The position numbers and the translations under genes were made by a program. DNA of 15,366 nt from RGIG2206 sp045540915 (lineage in GTDB: Bacteria > Bacillota > Clostridia > Oscillospirales > Acutalibacteraceae). Under the pieces are notes generated by a model, which worked only from the letters and a program-made list of their open reading frames with translations, was not told where the DNA came from and did no database searches. Below, one piece after another: positions 6,425 to 13,460 of the stretch (position 1 is its first letter; each line of letters opens with the position of its first letter). The stretch is from NCBI GenBank assembly GCA_045540915.1, contig JAZQID010000094.1, positions 1-15,366 of the forward strand, in the 5' to 3' direction.

Positions 6425-7190
6425 TTGACTGCTCCTCCTTCACGTGTATTTCAGCGTTAACGTCGGTCTGAGAGCCGAAAATAGTATAGTTCTCCTTACC
6501 GTCAAGCTTCTTCTCGATAAACCTCAAAATCCTCGTAATAGTAAAGGTCAGCACGAAGTAGATCGCGCAGGCGATAAGATAGCTTGCAAAGGTCTTGTAG
6601 GAATTCTTTGCGGCTGATGCTGCATAGAAATATAGCTCGGTAACACCGATAACGTTCAGCACCGAGGTATCTTTGATGTTGATAACAAACTCGTTGCTGA
6701 CCGATGGCAAAATATTCCTGATGACCTGCGGAAGAATGATCTTGGTCATTGTCTGGGTATGGGACATACCGATGGACATTGCGCCCTCAAACTGACCCTT
6801 GTCGATGGATATGATGCCGCCACGGACTATTTCCGTGATGTATGCACCTGTGTTGATGGAAACGATGGCAATACCTGCAGGAATAAGAGGCAATTCCCTA
6901 CCTGCGTTCAGGTATGCGTAACCCCAGTAGATTATCATCGCCTGAACCATCATCGGAGTACCTCTGAAGACCTCTACATAGGCACTGATAAGCCAGTTTA
7001 CAACACTCATAAATCCGCGGCCAACAGGAGTTTTGCGTATCGGGATAGTACGGATCACGCCGTTGATCAAGCCTATCAGAAGACCGATTAGGGTACCTAC
7101 AATCGATATGAAGATGGTGTTCCACACACCGCCGAGTATCTGCGGTCCGTATTTAGTCCATACCGTTACGATGTCGCTGAAAATTGACAT
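6414..7190 (-). CDS. Polar amino acid (predicted lysine) ABC transporter permease
   Basis: A 258-residue HisM/HisQ-type membrane subunit. Hydrophobic helices lie near residues 20-45, 60-75, 85-115 (around the conserved FRGTPMMVQ), 175-190 and 200-225. The cytoplasmic EAA loop is EGAMSIGMSHTQTMTKIILPQ, where the ATPase docks. The C-terminal tail is hydrophilic and longer than usual (IHVKEEQSNAR). ATG at 7190 has an AGGA site 8 bases upstream. Only one permease gene is present, so the transporter likely uses a homodimer. It lies 20 bases after the binding-protein gene and overlaps the ATPase gene. Confidence 0.95.
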   Translation of the reverse strand: MSIFSDIVTVWTKYGPQILGGVWNTIFISIVGTLIGLLIGLINGVIRTIPIRKTPVGRGFMSVVNWLISAYVEVFRGTPMMVQAMIIYWGYAYLNAGRELPLIPAGIAIVSINTGAYITEIVRGGIISIDKGQFEGAMSIGMSHTQTMTKIILPQVIRNILPSVSNEFVINIKDTSVLNVIGVTELYFYAASAAKNSYKTFASYLIACAIYFVLTFTITRILRFIEKKLDGKENYTIFGSQTDVNAEIHVKEEQSNAR

Positions 7191-7210
7191 TTATATAATC
7201 CTCGTAATGT

Positions 7211-8062
7211 TTATTTTTCGTCAGAAGTAAGAGCAACCATATCCTTCATCAGCTGGGCACGGGTGTCCTCACTGATCTCATTGATGGCGGCAGAAACATC
7301 CGCGTTCAAGGACGAGCCCTTGCGCATAGCAACCGCGATGGCTGTATCGCCCTCATCGCAGGTAAATCCGCTTTCGTTGTTCACAAGCGGAATATATGTA
7401 AGATCAGAGTTTGAAGCGCAGATTGAATAAGCGGTCGGTTCCTCTGCGATATAGCCATCGATGGTATTGGCGGTCAGAGCTGTATAGAGCAGAGTGAAGT
7501 CCTCGAGTACAGACTTTTTTACATCCTTGATCTGATCAGCGGCTGTTGCGTGGAAGGTTGCATCCTGTGCACCGATCTTGCGGCCATTAAGGTCGGCAAG
7601 AGACTTTGCATCGGCAATCTCTCCGTCCTTATGGGTAATAACAACGAGATTAGAGACGTAGTAGTTTGCGGAGAAATCAACCGTTTCCTTTCTCTCATCG
7701 GTCGGGCTCATACCGGCAATAACGCAGTCGAGAGTGCCTGCCTCAACAGCAGGAATAAGAGCATCCCATTCATACTGATAGACCTCAAGCTTAACTCCGA
7801 GCTTGTCGGCGATCTTCTTTGCAACCTGAACGTCATAGCCGTTGGCATATCCGTCGGCATTAGCGATCTTGACCGCGCCGTTGGAATCATCGGTCTGCAT
7901 CCAGTTGAAAGGCTCATAGCCACATTCCATACCGACCTTCAAAACTCCGTTGGCCTTGACATTCTCAAGGTCCTTGGAGGCGTCGATCTTACCGCAGGCG
8001 GTAAGACTGAGTATCATAGCCAAAGCCATGACAAGAGCGAGCAGGGTTTTGAACATTTTCAT
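7211..8062 (-). CDS. Amino acid (predicted lysine) ABC transporter substrate-binding lipoprotein
   Basis: This 283-residue SBP_bac_3-type protein captures the amino acid outside the membrane. A lipoprotein signal covers residues 1-23 (MKMF, hydrophobic helix, then LTAC with Cys23 as the lipid-bearing residue). The fold shows VLKVGMECGYEPFNW near the start, GYANGYDVQVAKKIADKLG, then CVIAGMSPTDERKETVDFS, which is the usual ligand-binding region with its Arg. The open frame reaches far upstream, but ATG at 8062 has GAGGA at a 7-base distance and gives a proper signal peptide, so it is chosen. The leader carries a lysine riboswitch and terminator, which points to lysine import repressed by lysine. 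Confidence 0.95.
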   Translation of the reverse strand: MKMFKTLLALVMALAMILSLTACGKIDASKDLENVKANGVLKVGMECGYEPFNWMQTDDSNGAVKIANADGYANGYDVQVAKKIADKLGVKLEVYQYEWDALIPAVEAGTLDCVIAGMSPTDERKETVDFSANYYVSNLVVITHKDGEIADAKSLADLNGRKIGAQDATFHATAADQIKDVKKSVLEDFTLLYTALTANTIDGYIAEEPTAYSICASNSDLTYIPLVNNESGFTCDEGDTAIAVAMRKGSSLNADVSAAINEISEDTRAQLMKDMVALTSDEK

Positions 8063-8100
8063 TTTCTTTTCCTCACATTCCGCACACTTGGTGTGCATTT

Positions 8101-8136
8101 TTATTAAAATTAAAAACCGTTCTGTAAAGAACGGTT
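8101..8136 (-). terminator. Regulatory terminator in the lysine riboswitch leader
   Basis: On the minus strand AACCGTTCT and AGAACGGTT (8136-8128 and 8123-8115) pair with a 4-base loop, then TTTTTAATTTT follows. It lies between the aptamer and the ribosome site of the binding-protein gene, where an expression platform should be. Premature termination in high lysine is the expected outcome. Confidence 0.86.
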
Positions 8137-8176
8137 CAAAGGAATAATAAGGCAAAATCTGCATTATCCACATTCA

Positions 8177-8333
8177 AATAGCTCTCCACAAAATCTGTGA
8201 CAGTGCAACGGGTATTCCCCGTTGCCCCAGCGATGTAACAACAGGCACTGTTACACGCTTCGGCGGTCGCCCCTTTCCCGAACGGCAATTACCCAAAACC
8301 CTTTCGATACTATTGTAGACCGCAACCTCTATT
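8177..8333 (-). promoter_or_regulatory. Lysine riboswitch (L box) aptamer
   Basis: Read on the minus strand, P1 pairs AATAG (8333-8329) with CTATT (8181-8177). Just inside P1 lie AGAGGTTGCGG and an AGTA turn, then AAAGGGGCGACCGCCGAAGCG. A GTGTAACA/TGTTAC stem leads to CGCTGGGG, and GCAACGGG/CCCGTTGC (8225-8218/8212-8205) forms a perfect 8-bp hairpin. CACTGTCACAG and GTGGAGAGCTATT close the five-way junction. Order and conserved bases match the lysC-type lysine riboswitch of Bacillus from memory. Lysine binding is known to favour the terminator form and turn the operon off. The target operon encodes an amino acid importer, which fits. Confidence 0.93.
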
Positions 8334-8356
8334 AAGAACGATATTTAATTTTCGAT

Positions 8357-8385
8357 ATTGTAACATAGAACTTGTACTTCGTCAA
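8357..8385 (-). promoter_or_regulatory. Promoter of the lysine riboswitch and transporter operon
   Basis: The minus strand has TTGACG (8385-8380), 17 bases and TACAAT (8362-8357). Transcription would start about 15-18 bases before the P1 helix of the riboswitch. The -35 box overlaps the stop codon of the HAD gene, leaving no room for a terminator between the two units. Confidence 0.85.
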
Positions 8386-9089
8386 GTCTCATTTAGAAAT
8401 TCTATCAAATCGTCAAAATCGCCGCTTTGATAGCCTGATATTTCGGCATTATACTTATTTATGAGGTTTCTTGTTATCAAAAAGGTGTCCATACCGATGT
8501 TTTCGGCGACCATATCATCAGAAACGTCATTACCGACCATCAGACAATCCTCAGCCACAAGGCCGATGGTTTCGAGAATAGATTGATAGTATCTAGGATT
8601 GGGCTTGCAGTAATATGAATTTTCATATGTAGTGATAAGTTCGAAGTCATTACAGTCAAGACCTGCCCAAGAAATACGGCTCTTTATCGCAACTTCAGGA
8701 AATATGGGATTGGTGGCAACGACAAGGCGATAACCGTCATCCTTGAGCTGCCTGATCGCCTTTGGCACAGCTTCATCAAAGCCGCAGACCACTTTTACCA
8801 AATTGAAATCGGTCTTATAGTACTCGCCAAACTGCGCCATATCAGCCTCAGCAATACTTCCGAACTCATTGAGAAACACATCCCAAAAGACCTGCTCGTT
8901 GCTCTTGACACCATCGTTTTGGATCATAGCACCTGTTCCCTGCCAGATAGTCTTGATCAGGCGTTCGGGCTCATATCCAAGCGGTGCCAAGCGAGCCGAG
9001 ATCGTTATGAAATAGTATTTGACAAACTCCTCCTGATCCTGTGGGAGCAGGGTTCCGTCAAGGTCAAACAGTATCGCCTTATACTTCAA
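8382..9089 (-). CDS. HAD-superfamily hydrolase, phosphoglycolate phosphatase-like
   Basis: A 235-residue cytoplasmic phosphatase. Motif I is FDLDGT (8-13, nucleophile Asp9 and acid/base Asp11), motif II is VVATNP (Thr126), motif III is Lys162 in CKPNP, and motif IV is VGNDVSDD (185-192). A helical cap lies between motifs I and II (about 20-95). The set is complete, so the enzyme should be active, but the phosphorylated substrate cannot be read from the sequence. The start is TTG at 9089, with AGGGG six bases upstream and no better codon nearby. It begins 9 bases after the stop of the DegV gene, so it shares that transcript. Its stop overlaps the next promoter. Confidence 0.92.
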   Translation of the reverse strand: MKYKAILFDLDGTLLPQDQEEFVKYYFITISARLAPLGYEPERLIKTIWQGTGAMIQNDGVKSNEQVFWDVFLNEFGSIAEADMAQFGEYYKTDFNLVKVVCGFDEAVPKAIRQLKDDGYRLVVATNPIFPEVAIKSRISWAGLDCNDFELITTYENSYYCKPNPRYYQSILETIGLVAEDCLMVGNDVSDDMVAENIGMDTFLITRNLINKYNAEISGYQSGDFDDLIEFLNET

Positions 9090-9098
9090 GTTTATCCC

Positions 9099-9956
9099 CT
9101 ATCTTTCCTTACCGACAAAGAAAAGTGCAAGAGTTCCGGGGCCTGAGTGGGCACCGATGACCGCACCGATATCGGTAATAATATTGACCTTTGCATTCCA
9201 TTTCTGTGCAAATATGTCGGCAAGGGCATTGGCGTCATCAATGCAATCGCCGTGCGAAATAAATATCTCACCGTTGGCTTTATCAAGAGCGGTCTCCTCA
9301 AGCTTCTTGGCAAGTGCCTGAATGGCCGCCTTGCGTCCGCGAACCTTATCTACACTAACAAGGTGACCCTCGTTATCGACGTGCATAACAGGCTTGATTC
9401 CGAGCATACCGCCGACAAAAGCAACCGCAGGACTTACCCTGCCGCCTCTTTTAAGATAAACGAGGTCATCAACGGTGAACCAATGACAGATATTTAACTT
9501 GATCTGTTCAGCATATTCAGCGGCTTCATCGAGCGAAGCGCCTGCCAGCTTCTTCTGATTTACAAGGTAGACAAACAGACCCTGACCTGCCGATGCACAA
9601 AGAGAATCGACGACGACGATTTTTCTTTCAGGGAATTTCTCAGCAAGTTCCTCGGCGGCAATACGAGCAGAATTGCAGGTAGTGCTGAGTCCCGAAGAAA
9701 ACGCAAGGTAGAGTATGTCGTTTCCCTGCTCAAGCACAGTGGTAAACGCCTTAACAAACGTATCGGGATTTACGGCAGAGGTCTTGGCTACCTCGCCTGC
9801 TCTCATTCTTGCGTAAAAATCCTTTGAAGTTATATCGTTATCACCTTGGCCGTTTTCAAAGGAATAGGACATCTTTACGGCGTCAATTCCCCATTCGGTC
9901 AAGACAGACTGCGCAATATCACAGGCAGAATCGGTCATAATCATATATTTACTCAT
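9099..9956 (-). CDS. DegV family fatty-acid-binding protein (FakB-like), copy 1
   Basis: This 285-residue protein has the DegV pattern: TDSACD (8-13) at the N-terminus, KTSAVNPDTF, the SSGLSTTCNSA loop (87-97), LKRGGRVSPAV (168-178) and LGIKPVM (185-191). DegV proteins such as FakB bind a fatty acid in a buried tunnel and present it to the kinase FakA, feeding exogenous fatty acids into phospholipid synthesis. The frame opens at a TTG farther upstream, but ATG at 9956 has GGAGG 8 bases before it. It lies between a second DegV gene and a HAD phosphatase in one run. No FakA-like kinase is in the window. Confidence 0.94.
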   Translation of the reverse strand: MSKYMIMTDSACDIAQSVLTEWGIDAVKMSYSFENGQGDNDITSKDFYARMRAGEVAKTSAVNPDTFVKAFTTVLEQGNDILYLAFSSGLSTTCNSARIAAEELAEKFPERKIVVVDSLCASAGQGLFVYLVNQKKLAGASLDEAAEYAEQIKLNICHWFTVDDLVYLKRGGRVSPAVAFVGGMLGIKPVMHVDNEGHLVSVDKVRGRKAAIQALAKKLEETALDKANGEIFISHGDCIDDANALADIFAQKWNAKVNIITDIGAVIGAHSGPGTLALFFVGKER

Positions 9957-9995
9957 TACATTATCCTCCAAAATCAAATAAATTTCAACTGCTAA

Positions 9996-10829
9996 TCAGC
10001 ATTTTTCAAAGCCGATGAGCAAACCGCCCTTCTCGGCGTAAAAACTGCACAAGCCTCTGCAGGAGTAGACCTCTACATCAAGGTTTTCAACCTCAGACGT
10101 CAATTTATCCTTCAACTGCAGAGCAAAATCAGGGTTAAAACAATGCGCTATTCTGATCTTACCCTTTTTATGTCCGAATTCTTTAAGTCTTGAAACAACA
10201 GTCGAAAGGGTTTTATCAGAACCGCGACACTTGTCAAGCTGTTGAAGGTCGCCCTTGTCGCTCGCTTTACCGACTACTCTGATACACAGTAACCCAGCGG
10301 CCTTTGCGACGATCGGGTTGACACGACCGTTATTGGCAAGGTTTCGCATCGATTCAAGTATAAATATTAAACCTGTTTGCTTGGAATATTCAGTAATTTG
10401 CTCACAAACATCTTCAAAATCCAAACCGGAAGAAACAAGTTCAGATATTCTTTCTATAATTATTTTCATTTCCGGACCTGTTGTCAGTGAGTTAAGAACA
10501 AAAACCTTTCGGTCGGGATGCATATCCTCGTAAAGTTCCTTAGCAACCTTTGCCGCATTGTATGAGCCTGATAATGTTCCGGTGATGGTAACGCAAAACA
10601 CCCTTTCTGCGTCACCGAATGCCTTTACCCAATCATCAGGATTAGGGCAAGAGGTGGACGATTTTCCTTTATATTTCGAAAGGTCGTTAACCATTACTTC
10701 AACGTCTAACGAAGGGCAGTCAATGTATTCCTTTTCATCGGTTAATATTTTGAGGGGTGCCGAAGCAAATGGGGCGTTGACAAACTCAATTATATCAGAG
10801 GATGAATCTGTAACAATTTTGAAGTTCAA
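9996..10829 (-). CDS. DegV family protein (FakB-like), divergent copy 2
   Basis: A 277-residue second DegV protein. It keeps TDSSSD (7-12), TSCPNPDDW, TGTLSGSYNAAK, the NNGRVN turn and a C-terminal lipid-pocket segment, but differs clearly from copy 1. IRVVGKASDKGDLQQLDK replaces the LGIKPVM region. It may accept a different fatty acid, as FakB1 and FakB2 of staphylococci do, though that is inference. The first possible TTG (10838) nearly touches GGAGG. The next TTG at 10829 lies 10 bases after it and is preferred. It is the first gene of the DegV-DegV-HAD unit, directly behind a strong promoter. Confidence 0.92.
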   Translation of the reverse strand: MNFKIVTDSSSDIIEFVNAPFASAPLKILTDEKEYIDCPSLDVEVMVNDLSKYKGKSSTSCPNPDDWVKAFGDAERVFCVTITGTLSGSYNAAKVAKELYEDMHPDRKVFVLNSLTTGPEMKIIIERISELVSSGLDFEDVCEQITEYSKQTGLIFILESMRNLANNGRVNPIVAKAAGLLCIRVVGKASDKGDLQQLDKCRGSDKTLSTVVSRLKEFGHKKGKIRIAHCFNPDFALQLKDKLTSEVENLDVEVYSCRGLCSFYAEKGGLLIGFEKC

Positions 10830-10859
10830 TATGACCAAGCCTCCTTTCCGCTACATAAA

Positions 10860-10888
10860 AATATAGCATTTGCAGAACCAATGGTCAA
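10860..10888 (-). promoter_or_regulatory. Promoter of the DegV-DegV-HAD unit
   Basis: The minus strand has TTGACC (10888-10883), 17 bases, then TATATT (10865-10860), with TGC giving an extended -10 TGn element. The start codon of DegV copy 2 is about 30 bases downstream. It sits between an upstream terminator and the gene. Confidence 0.8.
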
Positions 10889-10923
10889 TCTACCCGTAAA
10901 TCCGGCCTCTCTACTGCAAATAA

Positions 10924-10962
10924 ACCGTCGGTAGAGTTGAATTTTAGCACTCTACCGACGGT
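10924..10962 (-). terminator. Strong hairpin closing the accessory block
   Basis: ACCGTCGGTAGAGT (10924-10937) and ACTCTACCGACGGT (10949-10962) form a perfect 14-bp stem with an 11-base loop. TTTATTTG follows on the minus strand. It lies after the SDR-like tail, so it may have been that older gene's terminator, and now insulates the DegV unit from the genes to its right. Confidence 0.75.
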
Positions 10963-10986
10963 CATCAGCAAATTATATGAAGTTGT

Positions 10987-11100
10987 TTATTCTTCTTCCA
11001 TTGCTTTTCTCTTAAGATCGTTAAGAACCTGAGGATAAAGCTGGCAGGTCATACCGCCATCTACAACGAGCAAATTGCGTTTATGCGTTTTCATTATCAT
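10987..11100 (-). pseudogene. 3' remnant of a short-chain dehydrogenase/reductase-like gene
   Basis: The frame from 11100 to the TAA at 10987 reads MIMKTHK, then RNLLVVDGGMTCQLYPQ and a charged tail ending KAMEEE. LVVDGGMT is the usual C-terminal VDGG motif of SDR enzymes, which sit about 15-25 residues from the end as here. The rest of the enzyme is absent. Upstream the sequence becomes the end of the membrane-protein gene (overlapping 11081-11100 in another frame). The short frame has a possible start but only a poor ribosome site. It is most simply the tail of a gene whose 5' part was replaced. With only 30 codons the family call is moderate, and a free-standing small protein is the alternative. 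Confidence 0.6.
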
Positions 11101-11569
11101 TTTCTCTTTTGGTGTTAGTAAATATATTTATCGGTATAATAGCCGAAGAAATTATGATATACAAATCCCTTGTAGAATAAAAATACAACACCTTCCTAAG
11201 CAACAAATAAAATGCTTCTACGTAACTATGCTGAGGTATTAGAATAAATAGCAACAAGCAAACGGCAACAAGGGCGGACGTTAATATTGTTAATCTCCGA
11301 TTCGATGACCTTTTGAAAACAGAAAAGGTTAATAATATTACAGTTGCTAAAACAGAAAAAACAAACAGAATTGTCGCAAAAAAACCAATCGATCCGGATA
11401 TAGAAGATGTAATAAATGATATATCAGCGCCTCCGATTATGCTATTGGTTCCTTCATCGATACGAATCGAAAATAGATTATAATATAAGGTTAAAGATAT
11501 GATACCAACCCAAACAAGCGATATCACGTCATAAACTATTACAAGAATTTTCAGCAAATTGTTTTTCAT
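11081..11569 (-). CDS. Small membrane protein of unknown function
   Basis: I do not recognise this 162-residue protein. It has about four hydrophobic segments (near 6-32, 58-84, 93-113 and 136-151), an outside-type polar loop SIRIDEGTNSIIGGADIS after the first, basic loops KRSSNRR, and a charged tail TKRENDNENA. The frame reaches back to 11593, but that start overlaps the previous gene. ATG at 11569 follows AGG in GCAGGTAGAATA and is preferred. It starts 4 bases after the stop of the XRE regulator, so the two are co-translated. A regulator paired with a membrane partner suggests sensing or signalling, by context only. Its end overlaps the start of the SDR-like remnant. Confidence 0.72.
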   Translation of the reverse strand: MKNNLLKILVIVYDVISLVWVGIISLTLYYNLFSIRIDEGTNSIIGGADISFITSSISGSIGFFATILFVFSVLATVILLTFSVFKRSSNRRLTILTSALVAVCLLLFILIPQHSYVEAFYLLLRKVLYFYSTRDLYIIISSAIIPINIFTNTKRENDNENA

Positions 11570-11573
11570 TATT

Positions 11574-12602
11574 CTACCTGCTTTCTTCATCATTTAAGGC
11601 CTTTGCCTCGTCCATAAGAGCCTGAAATTCCTTATTATCTTTTAAGCTCTTAAAACAATGCTCTAAGGTCATTAAAAACGATTGAATATGTCCAATATGT
11701 TCAACAAAATAAGAATCATCTTCTAACAGGTCAAATAATGGGGCTGTAAGCCGCCTCGACTTTTTAGTGATCTCGTTTGTAGACTTTGCAATCTCAAAAA
11801 GCTTTCTTAGGGTATTGATCGCAGCATCCTGTTCGCCGCTTTCAAGATAGATTTGTGCGCGGCTGATATAGATTCCGTCGATAAGATGAAAATAAAACTG
11901 ATAGTTGCCGTCGGGTATGACTGTGTTCACGATGTTTTCGCATAAATCGGCCGAATAATGATCCTTCTTAGGAATTTCATAAATAAGCTCAGTGAGCTTT
12001 TTGCCGATAATGTACTGACGATGTCGGCGCAACGGGTCACCTTTTAGACAAAATTTCAGCGCCAGGTCTACGTTCTCACATTTATAGGCGTGCTCAATAG
12101 CCATATCCTCATGACCAAGCTTTGAATATAATTCGACAATCAAATGATTTGTCGCTTCACTATTCTTGTCAACGGCAATTAACCTTTGAGCATAGTTCAT
12201 TGCCCTGTGAAAATGTTGCCATTTAATTTTGTTATCCGTCTCCAGATCGCCTAAGCGTTCTTCATCGATAGCGGCGCGAAATAAAAAGGTTCTATCATTC
12301 GGATATTCTTCCAACGCAGATATCGATATAGGAAGAGTTATTTTCGGATCGTCGCCATATTCTCTAAAAGCGTTCTGCCAATCCTTTTCAAGTTGATCTC
12401 TTCGGTCGTTAAAGCAGAGCAGTTTATCGGTTGAGATACGAAGATGCCTCGCCAACGCAACAATGTTAGATGCGTTCGGCTCGGTTATACCTTTCTCCCA
12501 GTTAGAAATAGTCTTTTTACCTACGCCAACAAGTTCTCCCAACTGCTGTTGCGAGAGATTGAGTAATAATCTTTGTTGCGAAATTTTGTTTCCAATCGTC
12601 AT
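11574..12602 (-). CDS. XRE-family transcriptional regulator with helical-repeat (TPR-like) C-terminus
   Basis: This 342-residue protein has an N-terminal helix-turn-helix of the Cro/C1 type (residues 4-60: ISQQRLLLNLSQQQLGELVG, then KKTISNWEKGITEPN). A long, wholly helical region follows with repeat-like pairs such as ATNHLIVELYSKLGHEDMAIEHAYK and YISRAQIYLESGEQDAAINTLRK. An HTH plus TPR layout is that of peptide-responsive RRNPP-type regulators and of many uncharacterised Firmicutes regulators; no cognate peptide is seen here. The start ATG at 12602 has GGAAG upstream. The small membrane protein gene follows 4 bases after its stop. A 14-base palindrome 52 bases upstream might be its operator. 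Confidence 0.88.
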   Translation of the reverse strand: MTIGNKISQQRLLLNLSQQQLGELVGVGKKTISNWEKGITEPNASNIVALARHLRISTDKLLCFNDRRDQLEKDWQNAFREYGDDPKITLPISISALEEYPNDRTFLFRAAIDEERLGDLETDNKIKWQHFHRAMNYAQRLIAVDKNSEATNHLIVELYSKLGHEDMAIEHAYKCENVDLALKFCLKGDPLRRHRQYIIGKKLTELIYEIPKKDHYSADLCENIVNTVIPDGNYQFYFHLIDGIYISRAQIYLESGEQDAAINTLRKLFEIAKSTNEITKKSRRLTAPLFDLLEDDSYFVEHIGHIQSFLMTLEHCFKSLKDNKEFQALMDEAKALNDEESR

Positions 12603-12649
12603 TTACTTCCCAACCTTCTTATATACGATCGCGTTCAACATATAAAGTT

Positions 12650-13387
12650 TCACAGTAGAATTCTACTTACCAGCAATAGAGTTATCGGTGTAATTATTAG
12701 ATTATTGGTTGCATTTAGAATGCCTACTGCACCAACCGATGACCAAAAGGATGTTCCACCGCTTTTTTTCTCAATGTTTTTAATTATGTACCTTCGGTAA
12801 ATACAATCCGCAAGGAGACCTAAAATCACTGTTAATAGCAACGATGGTATTAGTACAATTAACTTAAACTTAAATGATATATATTTAATTTTCATATCAA
12901 ATTCGTTTCGCGCATTAATAGCATCGCCGTAAATTATAAGGCTATCCATATACTCATTGGAAATGTATCCATATTCATTGTAATAATGCTTATAGGGCTC
13001 CAAGATTTCTGCCGCTTCAGCGAAGTCGGGTTTGATGATTACGGAAGCTAATGCAGATAAACCGATGGTTAATACTGAGCTGATAGCTAAAAATATTAAC
13101 CCGTATTTATACATTTTTCTAAAGAAAAGCCAGTAAAAGTTAAAAAACATTGCCGCCCAATTCATATTGAAAAATACTTTTTTGCCCTCGTTTTTAGAAA
13201 AGACATCAACGTATCGGGAAGAATTATAATCAATAAACATATGCCAATCGGATTTTTTAATGCCCTCAAGCAGAGATCCATCTGTGGTTTGGTCTCTATC
13301 TATAGGTTTATAACAGGTGCTGCAATAGGTGTCACCCTCTTGAATGGGGGCACAGCAGTTTGGACACTTGTTATTATAATTCGACAT
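12650..13387 (-). CDS. Zinc-ribbon membrane protein, DUF2628-like
   Basis: A 245-residue protein. Residues 8-25 form a zinc ribbon with Cys8, Cys11, Cys22 and Cys25 (CPNC and YCSTC). A linker leads to FNMNWAAMFFNFYWLFFRKMYKYG (73-96), the aromatic-rich pattern of the DUF2628 family. Membrane segments lie near 97-118, 174-193 and 222-240, with a hydrophilic loop of about 50 residues between. Its function is unknown; relatives with zinc ribbons are common in gut Clostridia. GTG at 13396 is possible, but AAGGAG is 8 bases before ATG at 13387, so ATG is chosen. The ribosome site overlaps the stop of the AraC-tail remnant just upstream. Confidence 0.8.
   Translation of the reverse strand: MSNYNNKCPNCCAPIQEGDTYCSTCYKPIDRDQTTDGSLLEGIKKSDWHMFIDYNSSRYVDVFSKNEGKKVFFNMNWAAMFFNFYWLFFRKMYKYGLIFLAISSVLTIGLSALASVIIKPDFAEAAEILEPYKHYYNEYGYISNEYMDSLIIYGDAINARNEFDMKIKYISFKFKLIVLIPSLLLTVILGLLADCIYRRYIIKNIEKKSGGTSFWSSVGAVGILNATNNLIITPITLLLVSRILL
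12654..12667. repeat. Perfect 14-base palindrome AGTAGAATTCTACT, possible operator
   Basis: The sequence equals its own reverse complement over 14 bases. It lies within the last codons and the stop region of the zinc-ribbon gene, about 50 bases before the XRE gene start. Cro/C1-type dimers bind short palindromes of this size. That it is an operator is inference. Confidence 0.35.
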
Positions 13388-13399
13388 AATGTTCACTCC

Positions 13400-13448
13400 T
13401 TAATACAGACGTTCTCTTCTCTTGCGAACTGCGGATTTGCGGAACTCG
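13400..13448 (-). pseudogene. 3' remnant of an AraC-family regulator gene
   Basis: The frame reads EFRKSAVRKRRERLY and stop. It matches the last codons of the AraC-family gene at the right edge of the window (EFRKSAVQKRREGI and stop). About 28 of 36 aligned bases agree. Similarity begins abruptly at CGAGTTCCGC, and upstream the sequence becomes unrelated and hits an in-frame TAG within 7 codons. Only about 15 codons survive. The remnant lies between the small lipoprotein gene and the zinc-ribbon gene, whose ribosome site overlaps the remnant's stop. Confidence 0.68.
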
Positions 13449-13460
13449 AAAATTCCAAAA

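Noticed and set aside
12603..12649. Promoter for the XRE gene in the short gap (TATATA with weak -35)
   Set aside because: No -35 hexamer with more than three matches at proper spacing was seen. The gene may be transcribed from further upstream.
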